From positions 496,001 to 560,000 of the forward strand of contig NZ_AP019860.1 in NCBI RefSeq assembly GCF_009002475.1: a stretch of 64,000 bases of DNA, read 5' to 3'. Below, one piece after another: positions 8,866 to 17,643 of the stretch. The translations under genes and the position numbers were made by a program. The stretch's first letter is position 1, and each line of letters starts with the position of its first letter. The notes beneath the pieces were generated by a model, which did no database searches, had not been told where the DNA came from, and was given only the letters and a program-made list of their open reading frames with translations. This DNA comes from Candidatus Uabimicrobium amorphum (GTDB lineage Bacteria > Planctomycetota > Uabimicrobiia > Uabimicrobiales > Uabimicrobiaceae).

Positions 8866-9615
8866 ATGTTACGTTTTTTGGAAAAAGTTATACGCATACT
8901 GTTGGCGTTTGTCATATTTGCGAGTACATCTTTATTTTTTCTCGTTGTGTGCTTTTTATTATTACCTTTTCGCACACTGCGTACCAAGATTTGTTTATTT
9001 TACGGTACGGTTATGGGGAAAACGGTTTTATATCTTCTCAAAGTTCACCCTGTTATTAAGGATAAGCATCTCCTCCGTGAGTCTTTTCCCGCTCTTTATA
9101 TTGCCAACCATACTTCGACACTTGATCTTTTTATTGGTGGGTGGCTCGCTCCGATTGGGACGGTGGGAATTAGCAAAAAAGAAATTGTGTTCGTACCGTT
9201 TTTTGGCTGGTTGTACTATTTATCGGGACATTTATTAATTGACCGCAGTAATCGCGAGGCGGCGATTCGTTCTATGGAAAAAATAGTCAAGCAAGCACAA
9301 CGCGACAATTTAGGAATATGGATTTGGCCGGAGGGGACGCGTAGTAAAGATGGTCGTTTGCAAGTTTTCAAAAAAGGTTTTGCTCATCTTGCTTTGAACT
9401 CGCGACTTCCCATTGTTCCGATTATTATACACGATGCGCACAAAAGATGGGGGAAACAAACCGGGTTTAATTTTATAAAGGAACCACTAAAGATAGAAGT
9501 GCTACCCAAGATTGACACCAGTGAGTGGCGATTAGAAACTCTCGATGAGCACATTGCCAGCGTGCGTGAGATTTATATTAAATACCTTGGCGAAGACCAA
9601 CAGCCAAATAGTTAG
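8866..9615 (+). CDS. plsC: 1-acyl-sn-glycerol-3-phosphate acyltransferase (PlsC family)
   Basis: A 249-residue membrane-associated acyltransferase. It has an N-terminal hydrophobic hairpin (residues 5-40), the catalytic HX4D motif in NHTSTLDLF, the substrate-binding motif WPEGTRSKDG and a later IVPIIIHDA. The family transfers an acyl chain to lysophosphatidic acid at the inner membrane face; some members acylate other lipids. The gene is packed 3 bp after the propeller gene and 8 bp before a dioxygenase gene, which could mean a specialised lipid rather than general phospholipid synthesis. The symbol is a family-level assignment. Confidence 0.85.
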   Translation: MLRFLEKVIRILLAFVIFASTSLFFLVVCFLLLPFRTLRTKICLFYGTVMGKTVLYLLKVHPVIKDKHLLRESFPALYIANHTSTLDLFIGGWLAPIGTVGISKKEIVFVPFFGWLYYLSGHLLIDRSNREAAIRSMEKIVKQAQRDNLGIWIWPEGTRSKDGRLQVFKKGFAHLALNSRLPIVPIIIHDAHKRWGKQTGFNFIKEPLKIEVLPKIDTSEWRLETLDEHIASVREIYIKYLGEDQQPNS

Positions 9616-9623
9616 GAGTTACC

Positions 9624-10640
9624 ATGTATCAAAAAATAACCGGTCCTTGTGTGTGGTATGCTGAGGATTTGCAACAATCTTCTACATGGCAGTTTACTTT
9701 AAGTAGCGAAGAATTACAAGAAATAGACACCGCTATTCACCAGGTAGATAATTTAGAGAATTGGCAGCAACTCACCCCGCAGAATTTTTCATTGCCCCAA
9801 ACCGCGAAAAAATTACAGCATATCCAAAAGTTCATTGAGGAAGATGCCGGACTAGCGCTACTCAAAGGATTTCCTCGTGAAAAATACAACGTACAACAAA
9901 TCACCGCTATTTTTTGGGTACTAGCACAACACATAGGGCATCCTATTTCGCAAAGTGCTGACGATGACAAGATTTTTAGTGTACGCGATGCGGGCTTTCC
10001 GGTAGGGCATCCTAAGTCGCGCGGACCGAATACCAAAAATAAATTGAGTTTTCATACCGATCGTTGCGATGTGATCTCTTTTTTCTGTGTGGAAAAAGCC
10101 AAAGAAGGTGGTGAGAATCTTATTGTGAGTTCTCCGGCCATTCACAATGAAATACAGGAGAAGCATCCACATTTGTTGCCTGTTCTTTACAATACTTTTT
10201 ACAATAAGCGTCACAATGTGGACGCGGGAAACAGTAAGCCTTTTTGTGAACTACCGATATTTAGTCAACACGAAGGTCATTTTGCGGCAAACATTATGCG
10301 TGTTTTGATATTTCGTGCTCACGAGATGGAGGAAACTCCAGATCTTTCTCCTCTACAAAAAGAAGCTTTGGAACTGCTGGAAGAAATGGCCGCTGATCCG
10401 AAGATGCATATTCGCTTTACCCAGGAGCCCGGTGATATTTTATTTGTCAATAACTTTATCACCTTCCATTCGCGAACCGAATTTGAAGATCACGAGCTCG
10501 ATGAAAAAAAGCGTCATCTATTGCGAATTTGGCTAGCGGTTCCCAATAGTCGCCCTCTTTCTCCACTATTTGCACCTAATTATGGCAACACAAATGCTGG
10601 AGCTGTTCGTGGAGGAATGAAGCCTCATTTGTATAAATAA
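9624..10640 (+). CDS. TauD/TfdA-family Fe(II)/2-oxoglutarate dioxygenase
   Basis: A 338-residue soluble enzyme. The facial triad is visible: HxD in SFHTDRCDV and the distal His in FITFHSRTEF, followed by the 2-oxoglutarate-binding Arg in RHLLRIWLA. The family hydroxylates small molecules such as taurine, butyrobetaine or amino-acid derivatives, coupled to 2-oxoglutarate decarboxylation. The motif GGENLIVSS fits the CAS-like/TauD branch, and the substrate is unknown. It has a clear Shine-Dalgarno (TAGGAG) and lies 8 bp after the acyltransferase gene, so it is likely co-transcribed with it. Confidence 0.85.
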   Translation: MYQKITGPCVWYAEDLQQSSTWQFTLSSEELQEIDTAIHQVDNLENWQQLTPQNFSLPQTAKKLQHIQKFIEEDAGLALLKGFPREKYNVQQITAIFWVLAQHIGHPISQSADDDKIFSVRDAGFPVGHPKSRGPNTKNKLSFHTDRCDVISFFCVEKAKEGGENLIVSSPAIHNEIQEKHPHLLPVLYNTFYNKRHNVDAGNSKPFCELPIFSQHEGHFAANIMRVLIFRAHEMEETPDLSPLQKEALELLEEMAADPKMHIRFTQEPGDILFVNNFITFHSRTEFEDHELDEKKRHLLRIWLAVPNSRPLSPLFAPNYGNTNAGAVRGGMKPHLYK

Positions 10641-10758
10641 TTTTATAAAAATATAAAAATCGGAAACTTTTTGCTGAAGGTAATATCTAAGAATTTGTGT
10701 TTAAGGGTTTTTGGTCTGTGAAGCCCTCGTTATGTTTTACTAATTCAAAGGAGGTACA

Positions 10759-11328
10759 ATGCGATCTTCACTGATAATGTGTGCCATATGTATATGTAGT
10801 TTAGTATACCTGTGGGCCACAAATGAAAATGAAAACAAAAGTCTCAATATAGACAAACCGCGCGTTGATAAAAAAGCAAGCGATGATTGCGGTTGTGCTC
10901 CACAAATAAGCACCAGTGGGTGTGTGACAGGATGTGGTGCTATTCCCGATACCACTCCAGCAATTACCAAAGATGAGTTTATGAAACATCTGCAAGCTTT
11001 TGCAAATTCTCCTATTGACGAGCAAAGTTTGGATCTCGAAACTTTGTTGTTCTATGGGAAAGAAACACGCAAATGGTTGCCTGAGCAATCGATACTCGAT
11101 GAAGACCACCTGCGTTTTTTGCAACGCGAATTGCAAAAAACACATGCGGAAATTCAATTACGCGTTATCGACGATGAGGGAAATGTGCGGATCGAACTCG
11201 AACCGAGAATTGTGGAAATAGGTCAAAAGTACCACGAGCATATCCATACAACTCATGATATGCAGGAGTTGGAGATTAGCGGAACCATTAAACGCGTCGG
11301 CGTCCACCATTTATGGAGTCGTTTCTGA
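10759..11328 (+). CDS. Exported protein, N-terminal part; frame broken by an in-frame TGA
   Basis: The first 189 codons are preceded by a strong AAAGGAGG. The protein starts with a signal or anchor segment (residues 4-20), then a Cys-rich stretch (DCGCAPQISTSGCVTGCG) and a mostly helical, charged region. Not recognised as a known family. The stop is a TGA, but the same frame stays open for another 58 codons up to TAG 11503-11505, and that extension looks like real protein. The gene is therefore either a recent nonsense mutant, a sequencing error, or recoded. It heads an operon with two DUF2330 genes, so an envelope role is likely. Confidence 0.7.
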   Translation: MRSSLIMCAICICSLVYLWATNENENKSLNIDKPRVDKKASDDCGCAPQISTSGCVTGCGAIPDTTPAITKDEFMKHLQAFANSPIDEQSLDLETLLFYGKETRKWLPEQSILDEDHLRFLQRELQKTHAEIQLRVIDDEGNVRIELEPRIVEIGQKYHEHIHTTHDMQELEISGTIKRVGVHHLWSRF

Positions 11329-11505
11329 CTCGACGGTGTCCACTTTGTGGCAGGGCCATGGTTCATGGTTCTACAAGATAAATGTGAATGGTATACCGTT
11401 GATACAATTTGGATTAGCAATGGTAACAAAAATGCCACTGCTCGCGTGGAATTTAAGTTGCGATTTGCGAAAGACGATAAAAAGGAGTCTAAGCATGAAC
11501 ATTAG
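11326..11505 (+). other. In-frame TGA and open 3' extension of the preceding gene
   Basis: After TGA 11326-11328 the frame continues for 58 codons (LDGVHFVAGPWFMV... to ...RFAKDDKKESKHEH) and ends with TAG overlapping the next gene's start (ATG 11495) by 11 bases, as is typical for coupled genes. Without the extension there would be an unusual 166-base gap inside an otherwise tight operon. The codon could derive from TGG or CGA by one transition. No convincing bacterial SECIS hairpin was identified just downstream. Confidence 0.65.
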
Positions 11506-13954
11506 AAATACTATTGTTTGTATGGTTTTTACATGTCTATTGTATGCCGACCCCTGTGGCATGGTTCCACCAATTCACACAACAGGTAACAATGCCATTA
11601 CGCGTATTGGTTTGCAAAAGACATATGTTTTTTACAAAGATGGTCTACAAACTGTTGTCATTCGTCCTGGATTTTCGGGGAAAGTAGACCAATTTGGTAT
11701 GCTAATTCCCTTTCCTAGCCCGCCTTCACTGCGCAAGGTTCCCGATAATATCTTTGAGCATATTGCGGCCTCCATTGATCCACCCGAAGTTGTTGTGAAT
11801 GTAAATCGACGACTACGCATGTTGAAGGAGACCACATCGCAGCATTTGCCAAGTAGCGCTCCGTTGTCTTACAAAAACGAAGTAAAAGTGCTCAAGCAAG
11901 AAGCGGTGGGTATGTACGAAGTTACTGTTTTAGAAGCGGGTAGTGCCGCAGCGCTAAAGCGGTGGATGGATCAACACGGCTATCGTTATCCCACGGGTAT
12001 GGACAAAGCTTGTGAGGACTATGTTGCTCTTGGTTGGTGCTTTGTGGCGGTGAAAACGCGTGTTGGGCAAAAGCAGGGAGTGGCTGCACGCCCAGGTATG
12101 CGCAATGTGAACTCCAAACTTCCCAAAGGTTCGTCTTTCGATGGTCATGTACAAGGTATGGGTTTTCGCTTTTACACGAAGAAAATGGTGGTTCCGATGC
12201 GCTTGTCGGCTTTCAATGGCGACAATTTTCGTAATATCGTGTACATTCTGACAGACAAACCGTGTGCTATTGAAAAAATTCCAACAAAGTTTGTTCGTCG
12301 CCAAATCAGTGGCGAAAAGCTTTATAACAACTTAACCAAATTACTTCCAGTGCGCATTATTGGTAGAGCCAATCGCGCTTTTATCGAAAGACGCGTGCAA
12401 GAAGTTCGTTATCTTCGTAACCCGCAACCACGTAATGGTTTGGCTGCTGAACTATACTCAGCAGACCTTCTTGCGCTCCGTGAGAAAAAACTCGAACACG
12501 ACCACGAAGAGCAAGAGAAAGCACTACTACGCATCAGCGAAAATTTGCTACTACGTGGCAAGGCAATTGATAAACTACATGGCGAAGTGATCGCAAAACA
12601 ACGACAAAAAATCGTTGAGTTCGCTCTTGAGGAAATCAAAAACATGACGTTGACGGTTGTCGATGGTGATTTTCCCAAGGAGGTGATTGCCAATCACAAC
12701 TTGAGTTTTCGGCGATATGAAATGTCTTCAACCAATAACAACACCGAAAAGTACGATGCCAAAAAATGTGCTCCCGGTGGCAAAATGTACGGCGAATTGT
12801 TCGTTCCACAACAACAACCAAAGAAGTCCGGTTTTGTGAATAGTATATGGTTTTTATTAGGGGGATTATTCTTGCTTTTGTTATGTAAAAAATTTCCGCG
12901 TATGTTACATACAGCGTGTGTGCTCGTTCTATGTACGGCTATTTTTGCTCCCAATCTCCACGCGGACAACGATGGGGACGAGGTATACAAATTAATCCAA
13001 CAGCTCGATGACTATAAAAAAACAAGTAGCATCATGCAACAACTGGTGAAAATGGGACAAAAAGCTGTTCCGCATTTGCTAGGCGAAGCGGTGGAAGGCA
13101 GTGATATGGTGCAACGCGGTTGGGCCATTGTATGTCTGTCGCAAATCGGTGGTAGCACTGTAGACGCACATCTGCAAAACATCCATCAAAATCAAAAGCA
13201 ACCGATGTTGGTACGTACCTGGGCGATTGCCGCACGTATTCAGATGACGCAATCGTTGGGTGAAGTAATGGATATGTCACAGCACCTGTCGCAGTTTCCA
13301 GCATTAGAACGCCCGATCGGTAAGCGGGTGATGGCTTTGCTAGCTAGTGAAGACAATGTGTCTGCCGAAAAGTTGTTGGGACTCGCGCAGCGCATGCCTA
13401 AACTACAAGGAGTTTTAGGTAAAGTCATCACTGGGTTAGATTCCAAAGAGTTAGTTCAGGCGATGGCGACAGCAAAAGATCAACAAGTTCGACGTCTGGC
13501 CGCGGGATATCTTGCAAGCATGGCGCAAAATAACAACAAAATTCCTTACGAGGTGGCCAGTGTCTACGAATTTAAAGTGGACGCCAAAGACGTTCCATGG
13601 GCAAATGGGCCACTATTTGTTCCTGGTTTGCGTTGGGATCGCGAATCATCGCGAACTTTGGTAGGGAGTTTAATCTCTTGGCATTTGTGGTGTGAACGCA
13701 AGGGAAAAAAAGCCGAACAACGCCAAATTCACAATAACATTCGCAGTTTATCGCTAGCACAGGCAGCAGGTTACGAAAGTCCAGCTTGGAACGAAATTGG
13801 AACCGATCAGTGGTTACTTGTTTGGGGAAAAGCTGTGGGACAAAAGGAATTGCTGCGTCTTTTAAAAGAGCAGAACGTGCAAAATGAAAAGCGTTATATC
13901 GAAATTCTTAAGCAATTGTCACAACAAAAAGTACAAGAACGCGAGCAATGGTAA
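11495..13954 (+). CDS. DUF2330 protein fused to a HEAT-like repeat domain
   Basis: An 819-residue envelope protein. The signal peptide ends at LLYA, then comes the DUF2330 start DPCGMVPP and its core (ITRIGLQKTYVFYKDG, PGFSGKVDQFGMLIPFP). A membrane segment (about 445-463) and a second signal-like stretch (about 470-488, ending NLHADN) join it to a C-terminal helical repeat region with HEAT character (QLVKMGQKAVPHLLGEAV, VQRGWAIVCLSQIG). I chose the ATG at 11495 because it has AAAGGAG upstream and gives a clean signal peptide; the longer reading frame from 11255 is the upstream gene read in another frame. The function of DUF2330 is unknown. Its paralogue follows directly. Confidence 0.8.
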   Translation: MNIRNTIVCMVFTCLLYADPCGMVPPIHTTGNNAITRIGLQKTYVFYKDGLQTVVIRPGFSGKVDQFGMLIPFPSPPSLRKVPDNIFEHIAASIDPPEVVVNVNRRLRMLKETTSQHLPSSAPLSYKNEVKVLKQEAVGMYEVTVLEAGSAAALKRWMDQHGYRYPTGMDKACEDYVALGWCFVAVKTRVGQKQGVAARPGMRNVNSKLPKGSSFDGHVQGMGFRFYTKKMVVPMRLSAFNGDNFRNIVYILTDKPCAIEKIPTKFVRRQISGEKLYNNLTKLLPVRIIGRANRAFIERRVQEVRYLRNPQPRNGLAAELYSADLLALREKKLEHDHEEQEKALLRISENLLLRGKAIDKLHGEVIAKQRQKIVEFALEEIKNMTLTVVDGDFPKEVIANHNLSFRRYEMSSTNNNTEKYDAKKCAPGGKMYGELFVPQQQPKKSGFVNSIWFLLGGLFLLLLCKKFPRMLHTACVLVLCTAIFAPNLHADNDGDEVYKLIQQLDDYKKTSSIMQQLVKMGQKAVPHLLGEAVEGSDMVQRGWAIVCLSQIGGSTVDAHLQNIHQNQKQPMLVRTWAIAARIQMTQSLGEVMDMSQHLSQFPALERPIGKRVMALLASEDNVSAEKLLGLAQRMPKLQGVLGKVITGLDSKELVQAMATAKDQQVRRLAAGYLASMAQNNNKIPYEVASVYEFKVDAKDVPWANGPLFVPGLRWDRESSRTLVGSLISWHLWCERKGKKAEQRQIHNNIRSLSLAQAAGYESPAWNEIGTDQWLLVWGKAVGQKELLRLLKEQNVQNEKRYIEILKQLSQQKVQEREQW

Positions 13955-13982
13955 GCGTATCGCTATTACAAAGGAGAAAAAA

Positions 13983-15410
13983 ATGAAAAAGTGTTTGATC
14001 GCTTTCGTAGCGACCTTTTCACTGTTGTGGAGCGATCCGTGTGGGATGGTTCCACCTATATACACCGGAGAAGGGCCAGCGATTACGCGTATTGGGTTAC
14101 AGAAGACCTACGTTTTTTATAAAGATGGCGTGGAGACAATTGTGATTCGCCCGGGTTTTTCCGGAAAAGTGGATCAATTTGGTATGCTCATTCCCTTTCC
14201 TAAACCTCCCGAACTACGCAAAGTTCCCGACAACATCTTTGCGCAAATCGCTGCAGCGATTGATCCACCGGAAGTTATCGTGGACTTGTATCCTTACGAT
14301 GAATACGAAGCAATGGAAGACGGTGGCGTAGATGATTCCATGGACGAAAAATCCTTGGAGTACGATACAGTAAAGGTCCTAAAAGAAGAGGCAGTGGGTA
14401 TGTATGAAGTTGCGGTTCTCGCCGCAGGAAGTGCCAAGGCTCTTAGCCGTTGGATGGATACGCATGGATATCAATATCCCAAAGGGATGGATACGGCGTG
14501 CAATGACTATATTAAAATGGGTTGGTGTTTTGTTGCCGTCAAAACACGCGTAGGACAGCAAAAAGGTGTTGCTGCGCGTCCTGGTATGCGTGACGTGAAT
14601 TCAAAACTTCCTGCCGGGGCGAATTTTGACGGAAATGTACAGGGAATGGGTTTTCGCTTTTTTATCGACAAGCCCGTAGTTCCGATGCGTTTGTCTACTT
14701 TTAACGAAGGTAGTTTGCGCAATATTGTATATATCTTAAGCGAAAAATCATGTCGCATAAACTCTATTCCACAAAAATACGTGGTACGACAGGTTTCGGG
14801 AGAAGACCTGTATCGCAACTTGACACAGCCTTTACCGCTGCGAATTGTGGGCGGTTCTGTTTATGATATTAGTGAAAGTTACTGGCAAAGTTTAATGTCG
14901 CAACGCGATCCAAAAGTACACAACGCTATGGCCGCAGAGTTATTTGCGGGAGATCTTCTCGCCGCAAGTATTCGCAAACTCGCTCATGATTACGAAGAAA
15001 AAGAAAAGATGTTTCTACGCATTGGTGAAGCTCTTAACTTGCGCGGCCCAAACATCGATGCTTTGAACATTGGGCAATTGGAAAAAGAACGTAAAATGAT
15101 CGTTGAGCGAGCACTCGCAGACATTAAGTCGATGACAATGACCGTTGTTGATGGTGACTTTCCACGCGAAGTTCTCGCCAATGAGAATTTGACATTTTCC
15201 GACTACACGATGACAGAAAACAACGACGGAATAAAATACAACGCAAGATTTAACGGAAAGAGAAACGATTATTACGCACAAGAAGGAACTGTATACCGCG
15301 GTGCACAGCGTCCGACTAAAAAGTCGGGAGCAACATGGTGGTTATTGGCGGTGTTGTTGGCGCTAGTGGTTTGCGGTAGAAAAACACTGCAACTTAGATC
15401 ACAAAGTTAG
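13983..15410 (+). CDS. DUF2330 protein, tandem paralogue
   Basis: A 475-residue paralogue of the preceding protein's first half, with the same order of conserved blocks: signal peptide, DPCGMVPP, ITRIGLQKTYVFYKDG, PGFSGKVDQFGMLIPFP, VQGMGFRF and MTVVDGDFPREVLAN. It carries an acidic insertion (about residues 95-120, EYEAMEDGGVDDSMDEK) that the first copy lacks. It ends in a C-terminal membrane anchor (ATWWLLAVLLALVVCGRK) and has no HEAT region. It is probably tethered to the inner membrane facing the periplasm. The start at 13983 is preceded by AAAGGAG, 28 bp after the upstream stop. A strong terminator closes the operon. Confidence 0.82.
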   Translation: MKKCLIAFVATFSLLWSDPCGMVPPIYTGEGPAITRIGLQKTYVFYKDGVETIVIRPGFSGKVDQFGMLIPFPKPPELRKVPDNIFAQIAAAIDPPEVIVDLYPYDEYEAMEDGGVDDSMDEKSLEYDTVKVLKEEAVGMYEVAVLAAGSAKALSRWMDTHGYQYPKGMDTACNDYIKMGWCFVAVKTRVGQQKGVAARPGMRDVNSKLPAGANFDGNVQGMGFRFFIDKPVVPMRLSTFNEGSLRNIVYILSEKSCRINSIPQKYVVRQVSGEDLYRNLTQPLPLRIVGGSVYDISESYWQSLMSQRDPKVHNAMAAELFAGDLLAASIRKLAHDYEEKEKMFLRIGEALNLRGPNIDALNIGQLEKERKMIVERALADIKSMTMTVVDGDFPREVLANENLTFSDYTMTENNDGIKYNARFNGKRNDYYAQEGTVYRGAQRPTKKSGATWWLLAVLLALVVCGRKTLQLRSQS

Positions 15411-15480
15411 TTTTATCAATTACGTTACTAAAGTAATCTTCGGTAAATTTTCCCACCAGTGAATACGAAAAGTAACCCGC

Positions 15481-15524
15481 AGAGGCCTTAGAGATTTTTA
15501 TTTCTCTGAGGCCTCTATTTTTTA
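15481..15524 (+). terminator. Strong intrinsic terminator of the DUF2330 operon
   Basis: A stem of about 14 bp (AGAGGCCTTAGAGA paired with TCTCTGAGGCCTCT, one wobble pair) is followed by TTTTTT at 15518-15523. Confidence 0.88.
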
Positions 15525-15710
15525 TACTAGAGTAAGACTTGTGCTAGTTGATTGATGAAAAACGACCCCGTCGCTTGGTAAAATTAGTAGAAAAAGTGTC
15601 TACAAAATACTAGGCGTTTTGCAAAACAGAATTTTATTGCAACTTTTCAAAAAACATATTAACATGAAATGATCTAAATCAATATGGTAAAAATTGTTAA
15701 CTTAATATAG

Positions 15711-16166
15711 GTGAACATTATGCTATCCAAAACCAGTGTATACTTAATACGAGCACTAGTTGAACTTGCTAAGTTGCCACCCGACACATATAGTGGGGCT
15801 GTGAATATAGCTAAGAAAATAGGTTCTCCGCAAAACTACTTGACCAAAACTTTGAAAATATTAGTACAAAATCAGATACTCACGTCGCAAAAAGGTTTTG
15901 GTGGTGGGGTTCGTTTGGCAAGAGATGCCAGCGATATTACTCTTGCTGAAGTTATTGAACCTATTGAAAATCTTCAGCAGCAACCTCATTGTATTATGGG
16001 ACAGAACCGTTGCTCAGAAAAACATCCATGTGCTCTACACAATCAATGGAAAAAGATTAGGGCCGAACACCAAAAAATGCTAGAAAATACAACGATCGAA
16101 TCTATTGTGAACTTCTATAAAAATAAGGATTATAGCAATGGCCTTTATGAAAAAATTATCAATTAA
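15711..16166 (+). CDS. Rrf2-family transcriptional regulator with Fe-S cysteines
   Basis: A 151-residue DNA-binding regulator. The N-terminal winged helix (TSVYLIRALVELAKLP, GSPQNYLTKTLKILVQNQIL, GFGGGVRLAR) is typical of Rrf2. The later segment CIMGQNRCSEKHPCALHNQW holds three cysteines spaced C-X6-C-X5-C, the usual Fe-S ligand site. It probably senses iron-sulphur status, oxygen or NO and represses nearby promoters. The start is GTG 15711 or ATG 15720, both in frame. No operator could be assigned; the 180-base AT-rich region upstream is the likely site of autoregulation. Confidence 0.88.
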   Translation: MNIMLSKTSVYLIRALVELAKLPPDTYSGAVNIAKKIGSPQNYLTKTLKILVQNQILTSQKGFGGGVRLARDASDITLAEVIEPIENLQQQPHCIMGQNRCSEKHPCALHNQWKKIRAEHQKMLENTTIESIVNFYKNKDYSNGLYEKIIN

Positions 16167-16541
16167 AAAATTTTTTTGTTGCAAAACAAAGTAAGTAAAT
16201 ATATACTTGGCAAAAATAGGATATATGCATGCGATTATATTCTATCCTCATTATAAATTGTATATTCCACATAAATGAGATAGCATGTAATGTAATTCTT
16301 ATCTCAAAGAATTTATACTTAATTTGTATACGTTTACTCTACGGTTTTGGGTTGATTGAGTGGATATCGTATACAGAAGACCATCACCAGGGTGGTTTTC
16401 GCTGCTAATAATTAAGTATTAACATGGAAAGTGCTAGAATAGCACTTCTGTGTTTTTTTACCTAATAATAGGATAAAAGCATGCGATTAAACTTTTAATT
16501 TTGCATAAGAGATTTACATTGTTCTAAGTAAGGGGAAAAGG
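16167..16541. other. Non-coding interval with direct repeat and a terminator-like hairpin
   Basis: No gene is visible. A 24-base segment at 16216-16239 recurs with few mismatches at 16468-16491 (shared core gcatgcgatta). Between the copies there are local stems (for example ACCATCAC/GTGGT near 16380-16395) and a classical hairpin plus T-run at 16429-16459. A hairpin and T-run so far beyond the upstream gene suggest either a long 3' UTR or an independent small RNA of roughly 200 nt. Confidence 0.4.
16429..16459 (+). terminator. Terminator-like hairpin
   Basis: A 7-bp stem AAGTGCT/AGCACTT (16429-16435 with 16441-16447) and a 5-nt loop are followed by TTTTTTT at 16453-16459. It ends either the Rrf2 transcript or a small RNA. 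Confidence 0.65.
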
Positions 16542-17408
16542 ATGAAAGTAAAGATAATTGTATTGATGATTTGTGTAATGGGCTTAAGTTTTGCCAGTGA
16601 CGATTTATTGTCTGAAATTAGAGCAATGAAAGAACAGATTCAACAACTACAAAATACAGTAAAACAGCAACAACAAACGATCGATAGTTTAATGAGTGGT
16701 AGCAGCCGAACAATTCCTTCGCAGCAAAGTGGTAAAGCCCCAGCGACATATGAAGAAATTATTGCAGAGCTTTCTTCGGCACAAGAAAATACGTCCGAAG
16801 ATCTATTTGATTCACGTGCAGAATCAGGTTTTTTACGCGGTAACGCGTTTTATTTGAAAATGGGTATTACTTACGATCCTTTTCAAAATGGATGGGGATG
16901 GGTCATCGGTGGAGCACTTGATCTAAAACTTGCCGATTTTGAAACTAGTTCACTACTTGGGACCATTGGCATTGCGTTTTCCAAGTCCAAGGATACCAAA
17001 AATGTTGTGACAAGTGATGCTTTAGGTGTTGATTTGCTAAATCAAGAAGTACGTTTAACGACACTTACAGTAGACTTAAACTTTAAGTATCGTTTAGACA
17101 ACGTATGGCAAGAAGGATCTGCATTACGTCGTTTTCAACCTTATGTACGTGGTGGAGCAGCTATGCAGGTATTCATTAGTGATTCAGATGGTAATATTGG
17201 TGGACAAGTTCCACAAGCGCAGCAGTTAAACGACTCTAACTTTCCAGCAGGTCAAGGAAATATGTACGCCGCGATCACCGGAGGGGTTGGTTTCGATTTT
17301 ATGTTGACAAAAATGTTGTTTGTCGGTCTTGATTATGGTGCATACTTCTTATTCATTGATAAAGGGTACAGTTCTAACTTAGCATTCACTGTTGGTACAA
17401 GATTCTAA
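16542..17408 (+). CDS. Outer-membrane beta-barrel protein with N-terminal coiled coil
   Basis: A 288-residue exported protein. The signal peptide ends at SFA-SD. Residues about 20-55 form a short Gln-rich coiled coil (MKEQIQQLQNTVKQQQQTI), as in trimeric or periplasm-spanning porin-like proteins. The rest is beta-rich with alternating hydrophobic residues and Gly-aromatic turns (YVRGGAAMQVFI, AAITGGVGFDFML). It ends in a terminal Phe (TVGTRF), the usual outer-membrane barrel signature. Probably an OprB- or Opa-like structural or porin protein; no ligand can be inferred. The ATG follows AAGGGGAAAAGG, and an intrinsic terminator follows. Confidence 0.75.
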   Translation: MKVKIIVLMICVMGLSFASDDLLSEIRAMKEQIQQLQNTVKQQQQTIDSLMSGSSRTIPSQQSGKAPATYEEIIAELSSAQENTSEDLFDSRAESGFLRGNAFYLKMGITYDPFQNGWGWVIGGALDLKLADFETSSLLGTIGIAFSKSKDTKNVVTSDALGVDLLNQEVRLTTLTVDLNFKYRLDNVWQEGSALRRFQPYVRGGAAMQVFISDSDGNIGGQVPQAQQLNDSNFPAGQGNMYAAITGGVGFDFMLTKMLFVGLDYGAYFLFIDKGYSSNLAFTVGTRF

Positions 17409-17432
17409 ACAGACAAACAAGCTAACTGGGAT

Positions 17433-17472
17433 AAAAACGGTATTTTATTTTTGATAAAGTACCGTTTTTTTT
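17433..17472 (+). terminator. Intrinsic terminator after the beta-barrel gene
   Basis: AAAAACGGTA pairs with TACCGTTTTT across an A/T-rich loop, followed by a run of T residues. Confidence 0.78.
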
Positions 17473-17643
17473 ATGTAAAGAAATACAGAGAAAAGCTTGC
17501 TCTTAAGAAAAAAAGAGTACCGTACACAAAAAAATATTTCTTATTCTGCAAAGATTAACTATAAAAAACCAGCAAACTTTGTCATAATGCGTCGTATATA
17601 AATTAGAAATCAAAAAATTATCACATAAAAAAGAGGTTAGATT

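Noticed and set aside
11326..11380. SECIS element for selenocysteine insertion
   Set aside because: Only short stems (for example CCATG/CATGG near 11356-11368) are seen; the geometry is not convincing.
11255..11494. Upstream 80-codon extension of the first DUF2330 gene
   Set aside because: It is the preceding gene read in another frame; the signal peptide and AAAGGAG both support ATG 11495.
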